Shown: positions 41,721 through 51,460, numbered from the stretch's first letter. The stretch is DNA of 57,796 nucleotides from Bacillus sp. ISL-45 (GCF_018613195.1 NZ_JAGGQQ010000021.1:1-57796); one strand, 5' to 3'. The notes: generated by a model from the sequence alone, not told the origin. Numbers and translations: made by a program.

Positions 41721-44700
41721 TCATTCAGTTGATACTGCTGGGTCTGCCTGCTCTTTGACAGGAACGACCTGGATAAAGTGATCTTCCGGATGTTCCAGCA
41801 GAAGGGCGAGGTCAGCAGCTTCGTTTTCCTGGCCATGGTTTTTGACCATTTCGATGTAGTTCACCAGCAATTCTTTCACATCGCTGATGCCTTTTGGTGA
41901 GAGGGTCTCAATGGAAACCTTCGCGCCTTTGGCGATTCGGCGGGCGATGGCTTCTTTTGTCAATCCCATCTCCGGCTGGTGCCTCAGATAAACGACACCG
42001 CCTGTCATGCCTGCACAAATCCATGGTCCCGGATCTCCGAGAACGAGTCCGCGTCCGTTCGTCATATATTCAAAAGCAAAGCCTTTGATATTGGCGTTTG
42101 TTCCAAGATTCCCGAATTCTTTTTTAGGAATAGGCTTTTTCACCTGACCGCCGATGATCATATCGGCTCCCGATAAACGGATTCCTGCACGAGCATCTGC
42201 ATTGCCCTGTGCTACGAGCAAGCCTTTCTGCGCCCCGTACCCAAATCCTTTTCCGACGGAACCGTTGTAGAAACCTCCGTCCTTGCCAGGAGATTTTGCG
42301 ATCAAAATTGCGCCTCCGAATGACGTTTTGCCTACTCCGTCCTGGCCGCCGCCATCAATTTCTATACTGATGCCGTCTGTGTTGTAAGCGCCAAGTCCAT
42401 TACCGAGGATGGAGCCTTTGTAACGGAGTGAGACTGGCTGCAGCTTTCTGTAGGAGCCGTCAAGACGTCCGCGGACCCTGTGACAGGAAACCCTGCTTGC
42501 AAGCACTCGCTGCTCGGCAGTAACAGCCTGGAATTCACGTGACTGATGAAGCTCCTCATCGACAGCATCAAGGTATTCAGCGCCTGCTGCAACTTGAAGC
42601 TGTGCAGAAGCAAGGGAAGCGGCAGCTTCTTTTTGATGCGTGATTTGGCCAATTTCAAGCGGCTTCAGTAAATATGTTAAATCAAGCAGGTCTTTACCTT
42701 TAATTTGTTCAAGCAAGTCTGAACGGCCGACTGCTTCCTGCAAATTCTTGATTCCTGCAGATGCAGCGAGGGCCTTAAGCTCATTTCCAAAAGCAGTGAA
42801 CAAGTTCATGATGCCCTGGACGGCAAGGTCGAACTGGCGCGGTACAAATCGGCGCAGTCCATGTTCCTTCGCCTGTGCCTCGGAATCGATCTGTGTCGCG
42901 ATTCCTACATGGCAAGTATCTAGATGGCAGCCGCGGCAAGTTGTACAGCCGATGGCAAGCATTGACAGCGTACCGAAGCCGACGCGGTTTGCACCTAGAA
43001 GCATATATTTAATGACATCCTGAGCACTCTTCACACCACCATCAGCCCAGAGCTCGACATTGTCGCGCAATCCGGCTTCAAGCAGGGCGTTGTGTGCGGC
43101 TTTGATGCCGATTTCTGCCGGTAGCCCAACATATTGAAGGGCGTGAATACGGGCGGCACCAGTACCGCCATCGAAGCCGCTCAATGTGATGATATCCGCA
43201 CCAGCTTTTGCGATACCGACTGCGATCGTACCGATATTCGGAACAACAGGGACCTTAACGGCAACGCGTGCCTGGTCATTGGCTGTTTTCAACTCATGGA
43301 TCATTTGCGCAAGGTCTTCGATTGAATAGATATCATGGTTGTTTGATGGTGAAATCAAATCTGACCCAATCGTGGCATTCCTTGCTTCCGCGATTTTAGC
43401 CGTAACCTTCGAACCAGGAAGGTGTCCGCCTTCACCAGGCTTTGCGCCCTGGCCAATCTTGATTTCCAGAAGGTTGGAGGAGTTCAGTAATTCAGCATTC
43501 ACACCGAAACGTCCTGAAGCCACCTGTTGGCCGCGAGTGCGCGGGTACTTGCCAAGCATATCCTTTATTTCGCCGCCCTCGCCGTTCATGCTGACCATGT
43601 TAAGACGGTCGGCACCTTCAGCATAAGCGCGGAAAGCAATTTCATTTTGTGAACCGAATGACATCGATGCGATGACGAACGGCAGGCTGTGGTCGCCAAC
43701 ACCAATTTCAACTTCCTCCGGTGAAACTCCTGAATCACCCTTCTTCAATCCAGTCAAATGACGGATGGTTGTCGGGTTGCTGTCTTCCTGCTCGGAAATT
43801 TTCTCGCGGTAAACGCTGTAATCTCCTGTGGAAGCAACCTCGCCAATCGCCTTCCAGATACGAGGGAAGAGGTGGAAGGTTTTGCCGATTCGTTCTTTTT
43901 CATTCTGGAAATCTTCTGCTCTTTTTAATGCATCTTCTTTCATTGCTTCGAAACTGTATGCAAGTTCATTGGAACCAAAGAAGTTCACGATCACCAAATA
44001 ATCTGCTACTTCATCATTCAGGCCAATCGCCGAGAACAAACGTCCGTATCCCCGCAATTCATGGATACCAATAGTAGAAATTACTTTCTCAAGACCCTTT
44101 GTCAAGGCACTATATAGGTTAACGAGCGGCTTAACGGACTCATCAAGCACTGTCATGAACATATAGTACGGGCTGACTGCATCGGCACCAAGGCCAAGGG
44201 CAACAATGATATCATGCAGCGATCTTAACGAAGCAGAACGCAGCAGGAGTGAGCAGTCGCGGCGCAACCCTTCTTTTACAAGAGCCTGATCAATCGCCGA
44301 AACGACAAGGTGCGGATCTAGCCACAGTGCATTTTCCTGATGGGACATTGCGTCGTCAAGCACAAGCAGTGTTTTGCCATCCCTAACAGCAGCAATTGCC
44401 TCAACAGCAAGCCTTTCAAGGGCTTCTTTAACGGTTTCATCATTGTGGAAGACCGTTTCGAGATACGCTGCAAGTTTATCATCCTGGTAGCACTGAATGA
44501 CCTGGTCCATGCTTGGCTGGCCAGTTTCCAATGAAACCTCGTAGCCCGCCTTTCCTTCTACCAAAAGAGGCGTGATCAATTCTACGACTTTACCTGTCTC
44601 CGATTTGCCGAAAAGGGTAGGACGCTTGCCGAGAACAGTCCGTGTTGAGAAATGTTCAGCTTCACGGTCGCGGTCTATAGCGGGATTCGTTACGACAGCA

Positions 44701-46190
44701 ACACTTTCTTTGATGAAATCTGCGATATTCTTTCGTTCTGGATTCATCGCAGCAAGCGGCGCGTCGTGTCCGAGCGAGCGGATTGGCTCTGCGCCCTTTT
44801 CAGCCATCTGTTCGACAAGCTGAACATGGTCACGCTCCCAGCCAAATGCTTTATATTGTCCGTTATGGATTTTATCCGGATATGTCATTGTAACCGTCTT
44901 GCCAAGCTGTGGGCCCCCTAGGCGATGGCGGGCTTCCTGGAAAGCAAGGCGCTCTGAAAAACGCTTGAATACTTCACCCTGGAATTGTTCCATTTCAAAT
45001 ACTTCAATTGTGTCACCATTCCATTTCAGGCCGACCTTCTCGCCTGGTGCAAGAGGTTTTGGTTCACCTGTATACTCGGTTGACGGGATGATTCCCGGCT
45101 CTGATGAAAATAGGTATGAGCTTTCTGTGTCTACCATCCAAAGCGGGCGGAGGCCCAGTGCGTCTACACTGAATACCGCTTCATCAGCAAAGCGTGAAAT
45201 GATGCCAGCAGGTCCCTGGGCGAAATGGCCCCATGCTTCGCGTATATAAGTATATAAATCTTGCAAATGTTCCGGATAAGCTTTGATTTCATTGATGATT
45301 GGCGGGAACATCATGTCCATTGCCTCAAATAAAGAATAACCATCACGACAAATAAACGTTTCAATTGTCCGGCTGAGATCCTGTGAGTCACTTCCGTCTT
45401 TTACAAGCGGCACATTGACCATGCGCGCTTCATCGCGAAGTCTAGCGATTGTATTGATTTCACCGTTATGGCCAAGGACGCTGAACGGCTGGACACGGAA
45501 AAAGCTTGATAGAGTATTAGTTGAATAGCGATTGTGTCCAAGTGTCATGGTGGATGCCACCAGCGGGCTGGCCAGGTCATGATAGTATTTAGGAAGAATG
45601 TCTCCTGCGCCCATTACCTTATAAACAGCATGGTATTGGCTAAGGGAGGCCACATGAACCTGATCGTTTTTCTCAAAATCTACGATCATATCAAACAATT
45701 TGCCGGAAAGCTCCTGACCTGCTTGGTCTGCAAGGCAAGCGAACTGCCAGAATACAGGGTTTTCCTGAATCGCAATCGGTCCGAGCGCACCAGAATCAGT
45801 GACTTCGACTGATGAAAAAATCAGCTCCATATTCTGTTCTGCTAGCTTTGCCTCAAGCTCATCCTGAATTGCCTTTGCCTGCTCCGTCCTTGTGATAAAA
45901 ACATGTCCGACCACAAAGTTTTCTTTGTCGACGGCATTAGCTTCTGCACCTGCTGCTGCAAGCTTTTCCTTCCAGAGAGTGCGTGGAATGTCAATGTGCA
46001 CGCCAACGCCATCACCTTCGCCATTGATAAAACCAGCACGGTGGTTCATCGTGACCAGGCCGTTGATACAGTGGAAAATATTCTCGCGCGTAGGGGTTTT
46101 CTTCTTTTCAATGCTGGCAACGATTCCGCATGCATCATGTTCGAATCTTGAAAAGTCTTTAAATTGGGAAGGGTTCCATTGTGTTGTCAT
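41721..46190 (-). CDS. gltB: Glutamate synthase large subunit (GOGAT)
   Basis: A 1489-residue glutamate synthase large chain making glutamate from glutamine and 2-oxoglutarate. Order: class II amidotransferase with the nucleophile Cys21 in EHDACGIV, central domain, FMN barrel (GEGGEIKDMLGKYPRTRGQQ, GQGAKPGEGGHLPGSKV), the iron-sulfur segment CTTCRGCHLDTCHVG and a C-terminal GXGXG beta-helix. That segment keeps the usual C-X5-C-X4-C ligands and has one extra Cys. No small subunit is in the window, so the electron donor is unclear. ATG 46190 fits Cys21 maturation, but the only strong Shine-Dalgarno (AGGAGGTGA) is 37 nt upstream and overlaps an in-frame GTG at 46229. Absent from this place in B. 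subtilis. Confidence 0.9.
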   Translation of the reverse strand: MTTQWNPSQFKDFSRFEHDACGIVASIEKKKTPTRENIFHCINGLVTMNHRAGFINGEGDGVGVHIDIPRTLWKEKLAAAGAEANAVDKENFVVGHVFITRTEQAKAIQDELEAKLAEQNMELIFSSVEVTDSGALGPIAIQENPVFWQFACLADQAGQELSGKLFDMIVDFEKNDQVHVASLSQYHAVYKVMGAGDILPKYYHDLASPLVASTMTLGHNRYSTNTLSSFFRVQPFSVLGHNGEINTIARLRDEARMVNVPLVKDGSDSQDLSRTIETFICRDGYSLFEAMDMMFPPIINEIKAYPEHLQDLYTYIREAWGHFAQGPAGIISRFADEAVFSVDALGLRPLWMVDTESSYLFSSEPGIIPSTEYTGEPKPLAPGEKVGLKWNGDTIEVFEMEQFQGEVFKRFSERLAFQEARHRLGGPQLGKTVTMTYPDKIHNGQYKAFGWERDHVQLVEQMAEKGAEPIRSLGHDAPLAAMNPERKNIADFIKESVAVVTNPAIDRDREAEHFSTRTVLGKRPTLFGKSETGKVVELITPLLVEGKAGYEVSLETGQPSMDQVIQCYQDDKLAAYLETVFHNDETVKEALERLAVEAIAAVRDGKTLLVLDDAMSHQENALWLDPHLVVSAIDQALVKEGLRRDCSLLLRSASLRSLHDIIVALGLGADAVSPYYMFMTVLDESVKPLVNLYSALTKGLEKVISTIGIHELRGYGRLFSAIGLNDEVADYLVIVNFFGSNELAYSFEAMKEDALKRAEDFQNEKERIGKTFHLFPRIWKAIGEVASTGDYSVYREKISEQEDSNPTTIRHLTGLKKGDSGVSPEEVEIGVGDHSLPFVIASMSFGSQNEIAFRAYAEGADRLNMVSMNGEGGEIKDMLGKYPRTRGQQVASGRFGVNAELLNSSNLLEIKIGQGAKPGEGGHLPGSKVTAKIAEARNATIGSDLISPSNNHDIYSIEDLAQMIHELKTANDQARVAVKVPVVPNIGTIAVGIAKAGADIITLSGFDGGTGAARIHALQYVGLPAEIGIKAAHNALLEAGLRDNVELWADGGVKSAQDVIKYMLLGANRVGFGTLSMLAIGCTTCRGCHLDTCHVGIATQIDSEAQAKEHGLRRFVPRQFDLAVQGIMNLFTAFGNELKALAASAGIKNLQEAVGRSDLLEQIKGKDLLDLTYLLKPLEIGQITHQKEAAASLASAQLQVAAGAEYLDAVDEELHQSREFQAVTAEQRVLASRVSCHRVRGRLDGSYRKLQPVSLRYKGSILGNGLGAYNTDGISIEIDGGGQDGVGKTSFGGAILIAKSPGKDGGFYNGSVGKGFGYGAQKGLLVAQGNADARAGIRLSGADMIIGGQVKKPIPKKEFGNLGTNANIKGFAFEYMTNGRGLVLGDPGPWICAGMTGGVVYLRHQPEMGLTKEAIARRIAKGAKVSIETLSPKGISDVKELLVNYIEMVKNHGQENEAADLALLLEHPEDHFIQVVPVKEQADPAVSTE

Positions 46191-46356
46191 AAAAATCGGC
46201 TTATAAAGGGTTCCTTTAAGCCGGTTCACCTCCTGAAAAAATAATCTATAACTTGTCGTTTGATAGCTTGGTACATGAGGGTATAACCTTAGACGGGAAT
46301 TTAAAGCAGGGATTTAAAGCGGCCACTTGAATGGCAATCTTAAAATATTAATAGCA

Positions 46357-46385
46357 ATCATATCATAAGAATTTTCAGAAATCAA
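46357..46385 (-). promoter_or_regulatory. Putative sigma A promoter of the glutamate synthase gene
   Basis: On the minus strand TTGATT (46385-46380), a 17-bp spacer and TATGAT (46362-46357). It implies a 5' leader of about 160 nt. Confidence 0.5.
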
Positions 46386-46453
46386 TTAATTATACATTAG
46401 TTTGGATGAAGGATTCTCGTGAATGGGGAGATGGGAATAAAACACTCCTTTAA

Positions 46454-46469
46454 ATGTAAACGTTTTCAT
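46454..46469. promoter_or_regulatory. cre site (CcpA box)
   Basis: ATGTAAACGTTTTCAT matches the catabolite-responsive element consensus WTGNAARCGNWWWCAW at every position. It lies about 70 bp upstream of the putative glutamate synthase -35 and just downstream of hemL. An upstream position usually means CcpA activation; this is inference. Confidence 0.75.
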
Positions 46470-46475
46470 TTCGAA

Positions 46476-46512
46476 TGATAAAAATAACAGACATCAAACT
46501 GATGCCTGTTAT
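46476..46512 (-). terminator. Intrinsic terminator of hemL
   Basis: ATAACAG-CATCA pairs with TGATG-CTGTTAT (13 positions, one mismatch) with a 3-nt loop; on the minus strand TTTTT follows. Confidence 0.85.
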
Positions 46513-46530
46513 GTATAAAAAACTGTATAT

Positions 46531-47826
46531 TTATTCATTGGCCATTGAATAAAATGTCTGGTCAACAGCATGAAGGGTTGCCTCGATGTCTTCCCTTGAA
46601 TGGGCAATGGTCACGAACCATGCCTCATATTTGGAAGGAGCAATGTTGATTCCTTGTTCAAGCATCAGGTTGAAGAAGCGCGCAAACATTTCGCCATCAG
46701 TGTTCTCTGCCTGCTCATAATTCTCGATTTTTTCAGTTGTAAAGTAGATGGTCAATGCGCCCTTCAGACGGTTAATCGTGATAGGAAGGCCATGCTTGCT
46801 TGCTGAAGCAGTGATTCCTTCTTCGAGCATCGTACCGAGCTGGTCCAGATACTCATAGACACCGTCTTGTTTCAATACTTCCAGGCATGCGATGCCTGAG
46901 AGGATGGAAGCCGGATTTCCAGCCATTGTACCAGCCTGATAAGCAGGACCAAGCGGTGCCACCTGTTCCATGATTTCTGCACGTCCTCCATAAGCGCCGA
47001 TTGGCAGGCCGCCGCCAATGATTTTGCCCATAGCCGTCAAGTCTGGCGTAATACCCAGCAAGTCCTGTGCTCCGCCATACATGAAACGGAAAGCAGTGAT
47101 GACCTCATCGAAAATGATCAGCGAGCCAGCCTGATGGGTAAGCTCCTTCACTTCTTCTAAAAAGCCAGGTTTAGGCTCAACAATTCCGAAGTTGCCGACA
47201 ATCGGCTCCACAAGTACCGCTGCAATCTGGTCGCCCCATTTTTCAAGAGCTTCCTTGAAAGGTCCAATATCATTGAATGGCACTGTGATGACTTCCTGGG
47301 CAATGCTCTTTGGAACTCCCGCCGAGTCTGGAGTCCCAAGAGTGGATGGTCCGGAGCCTGCAGCAACCAGAACCAGGTCAGAGTGTCCATGGTAACAGCC
47401 TGCAAATTTGATGATTTTATCCCTGCCCGTATATGCTCGAGCAACACGGATGGTTGTCATAACCGCCTCTGTACCGGAGTTGACAAAGCGGACTTTATCA
47501 AGCGCTGGCATAGCTTCCTTAAGCATTTTGGCGAATTTGACTTCATGTGGGGTCGGCGTGCCGTATAGGACACCTGTTTCTGCGGCCCTTTTGATCGCTT
47601 CTGTAATATGCGGGTGAGCATGTCCGGTAATGATCGGGCCATATGCCGCTAAATAATCGATATATTGATTGCCATCCACATCCCAGAAGTAAGCTCCCTG
47701 GGCACGCTCCATCACGATAGGGGCTCCGCCGCCCACCGCCTTGTACGAACGGGATGGGCTATTGACACCGCCTACGATATGTTCAAGAGCTTCACTATGT
47801 ATCCGCTCGGAATTCGTTCTTTGCAT
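46531..47826 (-). CDS. hemL: Glutamate-1-semialdehyde 2,1-aminomutase
   Basis: A 431-residue PLP enzyme of fold type I that converts glutamate-1-semialdehyde into 5-aminolevulinate, the tetrapyrrole precursor. The [13 protein letters not shown] start, [26 protein letters not shown] and the PLP-lysine region [18 protein letters not shown] are diagnostic. At this locus B. subtilis carries gsaB, a hemL paralogue, so gsaB is the positional orthologue and another hemL may exist in the hemAXCDBL operon. GTAGGAGG precedes the ATG. It lies upstream of the glutamate synthase gene with a terminator between. Confidence 0.93.
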   Translation of the reverse strand: MQRTNSERIHSEALEHIVGGVNSPSRSYKAVGGGAPIVMERAQGAYFWDVDGNQYIDYLAAYGPIITGHAHPHITEAIKRAAETGVLYGTPTPHEVKFAKMLKEAMPALDKVRFVNSGTEAVMTTIRVARAYTGRDKIIKFAGCYHGHSDLVLVAAGSGPSTLGTPDSAGVPKSIAQEVITVPFNDIGPFKEALEKWGDQIAAVLVEPIVGNFGIVEPKPGFLEEVKELTHQAGSLIIFDEVITAFRFMYGGAQDLLGITPDLTAMGKIIGGGLPIGAYGGRAEIMEQVAPLGPAYQAGTMAGNPASILSGIACLEVLKQDGVYEYLDQLGTMLEEGITASASKHGLPITINRLKGALTIYFTTEKIENYEQAENTDGEMFARFFNLMLEQGINIAPSKYEAWFVTIAHSREDIEATLHAVDQTFYSMANE

Positions 47827-47915
47827 CGTAAAACCTCCTACTATATTACTGCTTTTCTATTTTATCATTATTTCTCGTTTTTACAGATTGTTTCACTTTT
47901 CGTTCATTTTCAGCG

Positions 47916-47954
47916 AAAAAAGAAGCCCGAAAGCAGTGAACTACTTTTCGAGCT
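47916..47954 (-). terminator. Intrinsic terminator of the YqjF-like gene
   Basis: On the minus strand AGCTCGAAAAG pairs with CTTTCGGGCT (one bulge, one wobble) and is followed by TCTTTTTT. The stop codon is in the loop. Confidence 0.75.
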
Positions 47955-48681
47955 TAGGCGGCCAGAAAAAGGCCTTTTTGTATTTGTTATAGTGAACGAG
48001 CGGTTGTTGTTCCAGCAGGTCTTGATTGATAAAAGGAATGAGCAGCTCTTGGGTGATCTCTGCACTTGCCTGCTGAAGCTCCCATTTTGTATGGTGGATA
48101 TCCCCACGAACCAGTTTGCTGCTGCGTTTTGTCCACAGACAATATCTTTCTGTTAGCCAATGTTCCAACGTCTCTGGTTTTGCGGAAAATACCTGAGTTT
48201 CTGGTATATATCGCAGCTCCATTTTTGCGTTTCCGCCATCAGCCTGTACACGTCTGGAAATCATCTCAAATTGGTTCTTTTCCTGAAAGCTGATGTTTGC
48301 TTGTTTATAGTTTAGGCCGAAAACTGCCTTTGCTCCAAGAACTGCAAGTAAGTGATTGGCATCCAGCAAAAAGAAATAGACACCAGTCCTGCCGCCGTAT
48401 TTTACATATGTCCTCACATTTACCTCTAGGTAAGAACTAACGCCCGGAATGGATGGAGTAAACCTTCCACGGGTATTCTTAACCTGGAAAGGGACAATTC
48501 CAATCCATGCGCTGCCATCAAAAGTGTCAATCTCAAGCTCTTGAGGAACATGCTCCCTTAATGAAGCGGCAGGCACTGGCCAGTGAACAAATAAGGTGTG
48601 ATGCCATTCCTGTGTCATGACCCATTTCATATCCGGCAAAGGATAGGGGCGGTGGCTCTGGACCAGCAATTCCTTTTCCAT
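47941..48681 (-). CDS. YqjF family protein (DUF2071)
   Basis: A 246-residue DUF2071 protein similar to B. subtilis YqjF. Conserved blocks: HHTLFVHWPVPAASLREHVP, LEIDTFDGSAWIGIVPF, YLEVNVRTYV and GVYFFLLDANHLLAV. The fold is related to acetoacetate decarboxylase but no catalytic Lys can be assigned here; function unknown. The ATG has a AAAAAGGAGGAG site. Monocistronic, divergent from the ABC-2 operon with a 121-bp gap. Confidence 0.87.
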   Translation of the reverse strand: MEKELLVQSHRPYPLPDMKWVMTQEWHHTLFVHWPVPAASLREHVPQELEIDTFDGSAWIGIVPFQVKNTRGRFTPSIPGVSSYLEVNVRTYVKYGGRTGVYFFLLDANHLLAVLGAKAVFGLNYKQANISFQEKNQFEMISRRVQADGGNAKMELRYIPETQVFSAKPETLEHWLTERYCLWTKRSSKLVRGDIHHTKWELQQASAEITQELLIPFINQDLLEQQPLVHYNKYKKAFFWPPKLEK

Positions 48682-48749
48682 TTGATACTCCTCCTTTTTG
48701 TGGTTAAAATACCCTTCAACAGCCAGGAGTAATCAGGCATAGCATTTGT

Positions 48750-48772
48750 TTTAGCCAGAAGGATTGGCTAAA
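48750..48772 (+). promoter_or_regulatory. Inverted repeat upstream of the ABC-2 operon
   Basis: TTTAGCCA and TGGCTAAA, 8-bp arms, 7-nt spacer, ending 30 bp before the first ATG. It could be a repressor operator or a hairpin in the 5' leader; no T tract follows. Confidence 0.5.
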
Positions 48773-48802
48773 CTGTTTGAGTGACCAAAGGAGGAAATAT
48801 TC

Positions 48803-49816
48803 ATGAACGCGATTGAAGTGAACGGGTTGCGGAAGGAATTCAAGGCTTATTCAAGCCGTTCCGGATTATCGGGAGCCTTCCGTGATCTTTTTACACGTAA
48901 TTATAAAATCGTTCCTGCAGTGAACGATATCAATTTTAACGTCAAACAGGGAGAAATGGTCGGTTACATCGGCGAAAATGGAGCCGGGAAATCGACAACC
49001 ATCAAAATGTTGACCGGGATTCTGACCCCGACTTCAGGGAGTGTCATCGTCAATGGCATGAATCCTCACAAGGAAAGGGAAAGATTCGTCCAGACGATTG
49101 GGGTCGTATTCGGCCAGCGTTCTCAGCTCTGGTGGGACATCGCTGTCCAGGAATCGTTCCGTTTGTTGAAGAAGGTCTATAAAGTCTCAGACGCTCAATA
49201 TAATGAGCATATGGATCATGTAATCAAGACACTTGATCTGGAGCCGTTGCTAGATAAGCCTGTAAGAAAGCTGTCGCTTGGCCAGAGAATGCGCTGTGAG
49301 CTTGCTGCCGCGCTGATCCATAACCCTCCGCTCCTTTTCCTTGATGAACCGACAATTGGTTTGGATGTGCTTGTGAAATTAAAAATCAGAGAGTTTTTGA
49401 AGGAAATCAATGAAAAGTACAATACGACGATCCTTCTCACGACTCATGACCTTACCGATATCGAAGCATTATGTGAGCGGGTCGTCATGCTTGATGAAGG
49501 AAACATCATCTATGATGGCGCGTTGAAAAACCTGAAGGAAACGTGGGGCGAAGGGAAGGAAATCAGCTTTGAGTTCCTTGAAAAAGCCGACGTCAGCCGT
49601 CTGGAGACTTTGACAGGTGACCTTGATATCAAGTGGGAGCTGGATGAAAGAAAACAGATTTTCACTGCGGTGACAGGGGACGATGAGGAAACGGTATCGC
49701 AGGTAATCGCACGTACAGTTGCCGCCTATAAGGTTAGGGATGTAAAAATCAATGAGCCTTCCACAGAAGAAATCATCCGCAATATCTATGATAAAGGGAT
49801 GACAAAGCATGGATAA
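48803..49816 (+). CDS. ABC-2 type transporter ATPase
   Basis: A 337-residue ATPase with Walker A GENGAGKST, GVVFGQRSQLWWD Q-loop, signature LSLGQRMR, LFLDEPTIGLD Walker B and TTHDLTDIE H-loop, followed by a 100-residue C-terminal extension. This variant, with KIVPAVNDINF and the QRSQLWWD segment, accompanies permeases of the ABC2_membrane_6 type. Together with the next two genes it forms a complete exporter of unknown substrate. The permease gene start overlaps this stop by 8 bp. AAAGGAGG precedes the ATG. Confidence 0.92.
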   Translation: MNAIEVNGLRKEFKAYSSRSGLSGAFRDLFTRNYKIVPAVNDINFNVKQGEMVGYIGENGAGKSTTIKMLTGILTPTSGSVIVNGMNPHKERERFVQTIGVVFGQRSQLWWDIAVQESFRLLKKVYKVSDAQYNEHMDHVIKTLDLEPLLDKPVRKLSLGQRMRCELAAALIHNPPLLFLDEPTIGLDVLVKLKIREFLKEINEKYNTTILLTTHDLTDIEALCERVVMLDEGNIIYDGALKNLKETWGEGKEISFEFLEKADVSRLETLTGDLDIKWELDERKQIFTAVTGDDEETVSQVIARTVAAYKVRDVKINEPSTEEIIRNIYDKGMTKHG

Positions 49817-50600
49817 ATATATCGAAATGATTCGCATCCGATTTTTGATGATGTTGGCGTACAGGACCAATTATTATACAGGGATCTTGATTTACAGCAT
49901 CAATATCGGAGCTTACTACTTTCTTTGGAATGCGATTTACGGCGGGAAAAGTGAAATCGAAGGCTTGAGTGCCGTCCAAATGACGACATATGTGGCGGTT
50001 GCCTGGATGGCAAGGGCGTTTTATTTTAACAATATCGACCGGGAAATGGCGACCGAAATCAAGGAAGGCAAGGTTGCCGTCGAGTTGATCAGGCCATATA
50101 ACTATCTCGGAATGAAAACGATGCAGGGACTGGGCGAAGGCATATTCAGACTGTTCTTCTTCTCGGTGCCAGGCATGGTCATTGTTTCCTTGATTTTCCC
50201 TATGGAGTTTTCAGCAGATGCGGCGACCTGGGGATTTTTCATGATTTCGATTGTGCTCAGCTTTCTCATCAACACACAATTGAACCTGCTGACGGGAATT
50301 ACCACTTTCTTTCTATATAATAATACAGGCCTGATCCGAGCCAAGCGTGTACTGATTGACTTGTTTTCAGGATTGCTCCTGCCGATCAGTTTTTTTCCTG
50401 GATGGGCACAGGATATCATGCGCTTCCTTCCGTTCCAGGGCATCAGTTATATTCCAAGCATGATTTTTACCAATGGATTTACTGGAAGCCAGGCAGTTGA
50501 AGGGCTTCTGCTCCAGACTGCATGGGTTTTAATACTGGTGCTCCCGATCCAGATTCTATGGTCCGTTGCTAAAAAACAACTGATCATACAGGGAGGGTGA
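49809..50600 (+). CDS. ABC-2 family permease 1
   Basis: A 263-residue permease with six membrane helices (LLMAYRTNYYTGILIYSINI, TTYVAVAWMARAFYF, VELIRPYNYLGMKTMQGLGE). This is the ABC2_membrane_6/DUF990 pattern. Overlaps the ATPase gene by 8 bp and is followed 3 bp later by the second permease gene, so the three are translated from one mRNA. The two permeases probably form a heterodimer. Confidence 0.88.
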   Translation: MDKYIEMIRIRFLMMLAYRTNYYTGILIYSINIGAYYFLWNAIYGGKSEIEGLSAVQMTTYVAVAWMARAFYFNNIDREMATEIKEGKVAVELIRPYNYLGMKTMQGLGEGIFRLFFFSVPGMVIVSLIFPMEFSADAATWGFFMISIVLSFLINTQLNLLTGITTFFLYNNTGLIRAKRVLIDLFSGLLLPISFFPGWAQDIMRFLPFQGISYIPSMIFTNGFTGSQAVEGLLLQTAWVLILVLPIQILWSVAKKQLIIQGG

Positions 50601-50603
50601 CGA

Positions 50604-51389
50604 ATGTTTTACATCAGCATGTTTTTTCAATATGTCGCCCAGTATATGAAGACTAGGCTCGAATACCGGGCAGATTTGATTGTTGAGATCTTTTCAGATT
50701 TATTGTTCCAGGCTGTCAACCTGATTTTTATCCTGGTGGTATTCGATCATACCGAATTCCTGAACGGCTGGAGCAGGGATGAAATCATCTTTATTTACGG
50801 TTTTTTCCTTGTGCCTTATGCCCTGTTCTCCGCTTTTTTCAATATTTGGGATTTCAATGAACGGTATATTGTAAAAGGTGAGCTGGACAGGATTCTGACA
50901 AGACCGATTCATAGCTTGTTCCAGATCATTCTCGAAAGGATGGAGCTGGAGTCATTGTTCGGGGCCGTAACCGGACTGGCTGTCATGTTTTATGCCGGTA
51001 GCCGGCTTGGTCTTGAGATGAGCTGGTCAGATCCTTTCCTGTTCATTTTATTCGTCCTGGGCGGGGTTCTTGTATACGCCGGCATATTCGTTATGATTGC
51101 CTGCATCAGCTTCTGGGCAGATGCTCGGACCTCGATCATGCCGATGATGTACAATATTGGCAACTATGGACGCTACCCGGTAGATATCTATAACAAGGCA
51201 ATCCGGTTTGTATTGACCTGGATTTTGCCATTCGCTTTCGTCGGCGTCTATCCGGCAGCTTACTTCCTGGGCCGCGATGAGTGGTACGGTTACTCATTTT
51301 TGACACCAGTGATCGGGCTTGTGTTTTTCAGCCTGTCTGTTTTCATCTGGAATGAAGGCGTGAAAAGATACCGGGGAGCCGGGAATTGA
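50604..51389 (+). CDS. ABC-2 family permease 2
   Basis: A 261-residue permease, homologous in layout to the preceding one: RADLIVEIFSDLLFQAVNLIF, IIFIYGFFLVPYALFS, GELDRILTRPIHSLFQII. Six membrane helices. GGGAGGGTGACGA precedes the ATG and overlaps the stop of permease 1. Likely partner of permease 1 in a two-permease ABC-2 exporter. A G/C hairpin with T tail follows. Confidence 0.88.
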   Translation: MFYISMFFQYVAQYMKTRLEYRADLIVEIFSDLLFQAVNLIFILVVFDHTEFLNGWSRDEIIFIYGFFLVPYALFSAFFNIWDFNERYIVKGELDRILTRPIHSLFQIILERMELESLFGAVTGLAVMFYAGSRLGLEMSWSDPFLFILFVLGGVLVYAGIFVMIACISFWADARTSIMPMMYNIGNYGRYPVDIYNKAIRFVLTWILPFAFVGVYPAAYFLGRDEWYGYSFLTPVIGLVFFSLSVFIWNEGVKRYRGAGN

Positions 51390-51407
51390 ATAGTTTGATA
51401 TCAAGCT

Positions 51408-51440
51408 GCGGCCGAGTGTAGGCCGTGGTTTTTTGTTTTG
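51408..51440 (+). terminator. Terminator of the ABC-2 operon
   Basis: CGGCC/GGCCG 5-bp core stem (GC extended by a mismatch) with a 7-nt loop, then six T and a further T-rich stretch. Confidence 0.65.
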
Positions 51441-51460
51441 TGGGTAGTACCCGAATTTAT

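Noticed and set aside
41721-46229. GTG start at 46229 for the glutamate synthase
   Set aside because: The GTG is part of the AGGAGGTG sequence itself, so no ribosome site would serve it, and the extra 13 residues are not expected before the amidotransferase Cys. The ATG at 46190 is used, with the anomaly noted.
46191-46356. Riboswitch or T-box in the glutamate synthase leader
   Set aside because: About 160 nt of leader is long enough, but I found no T-box motif, no anti-terminator pair and no known riboswitch core.
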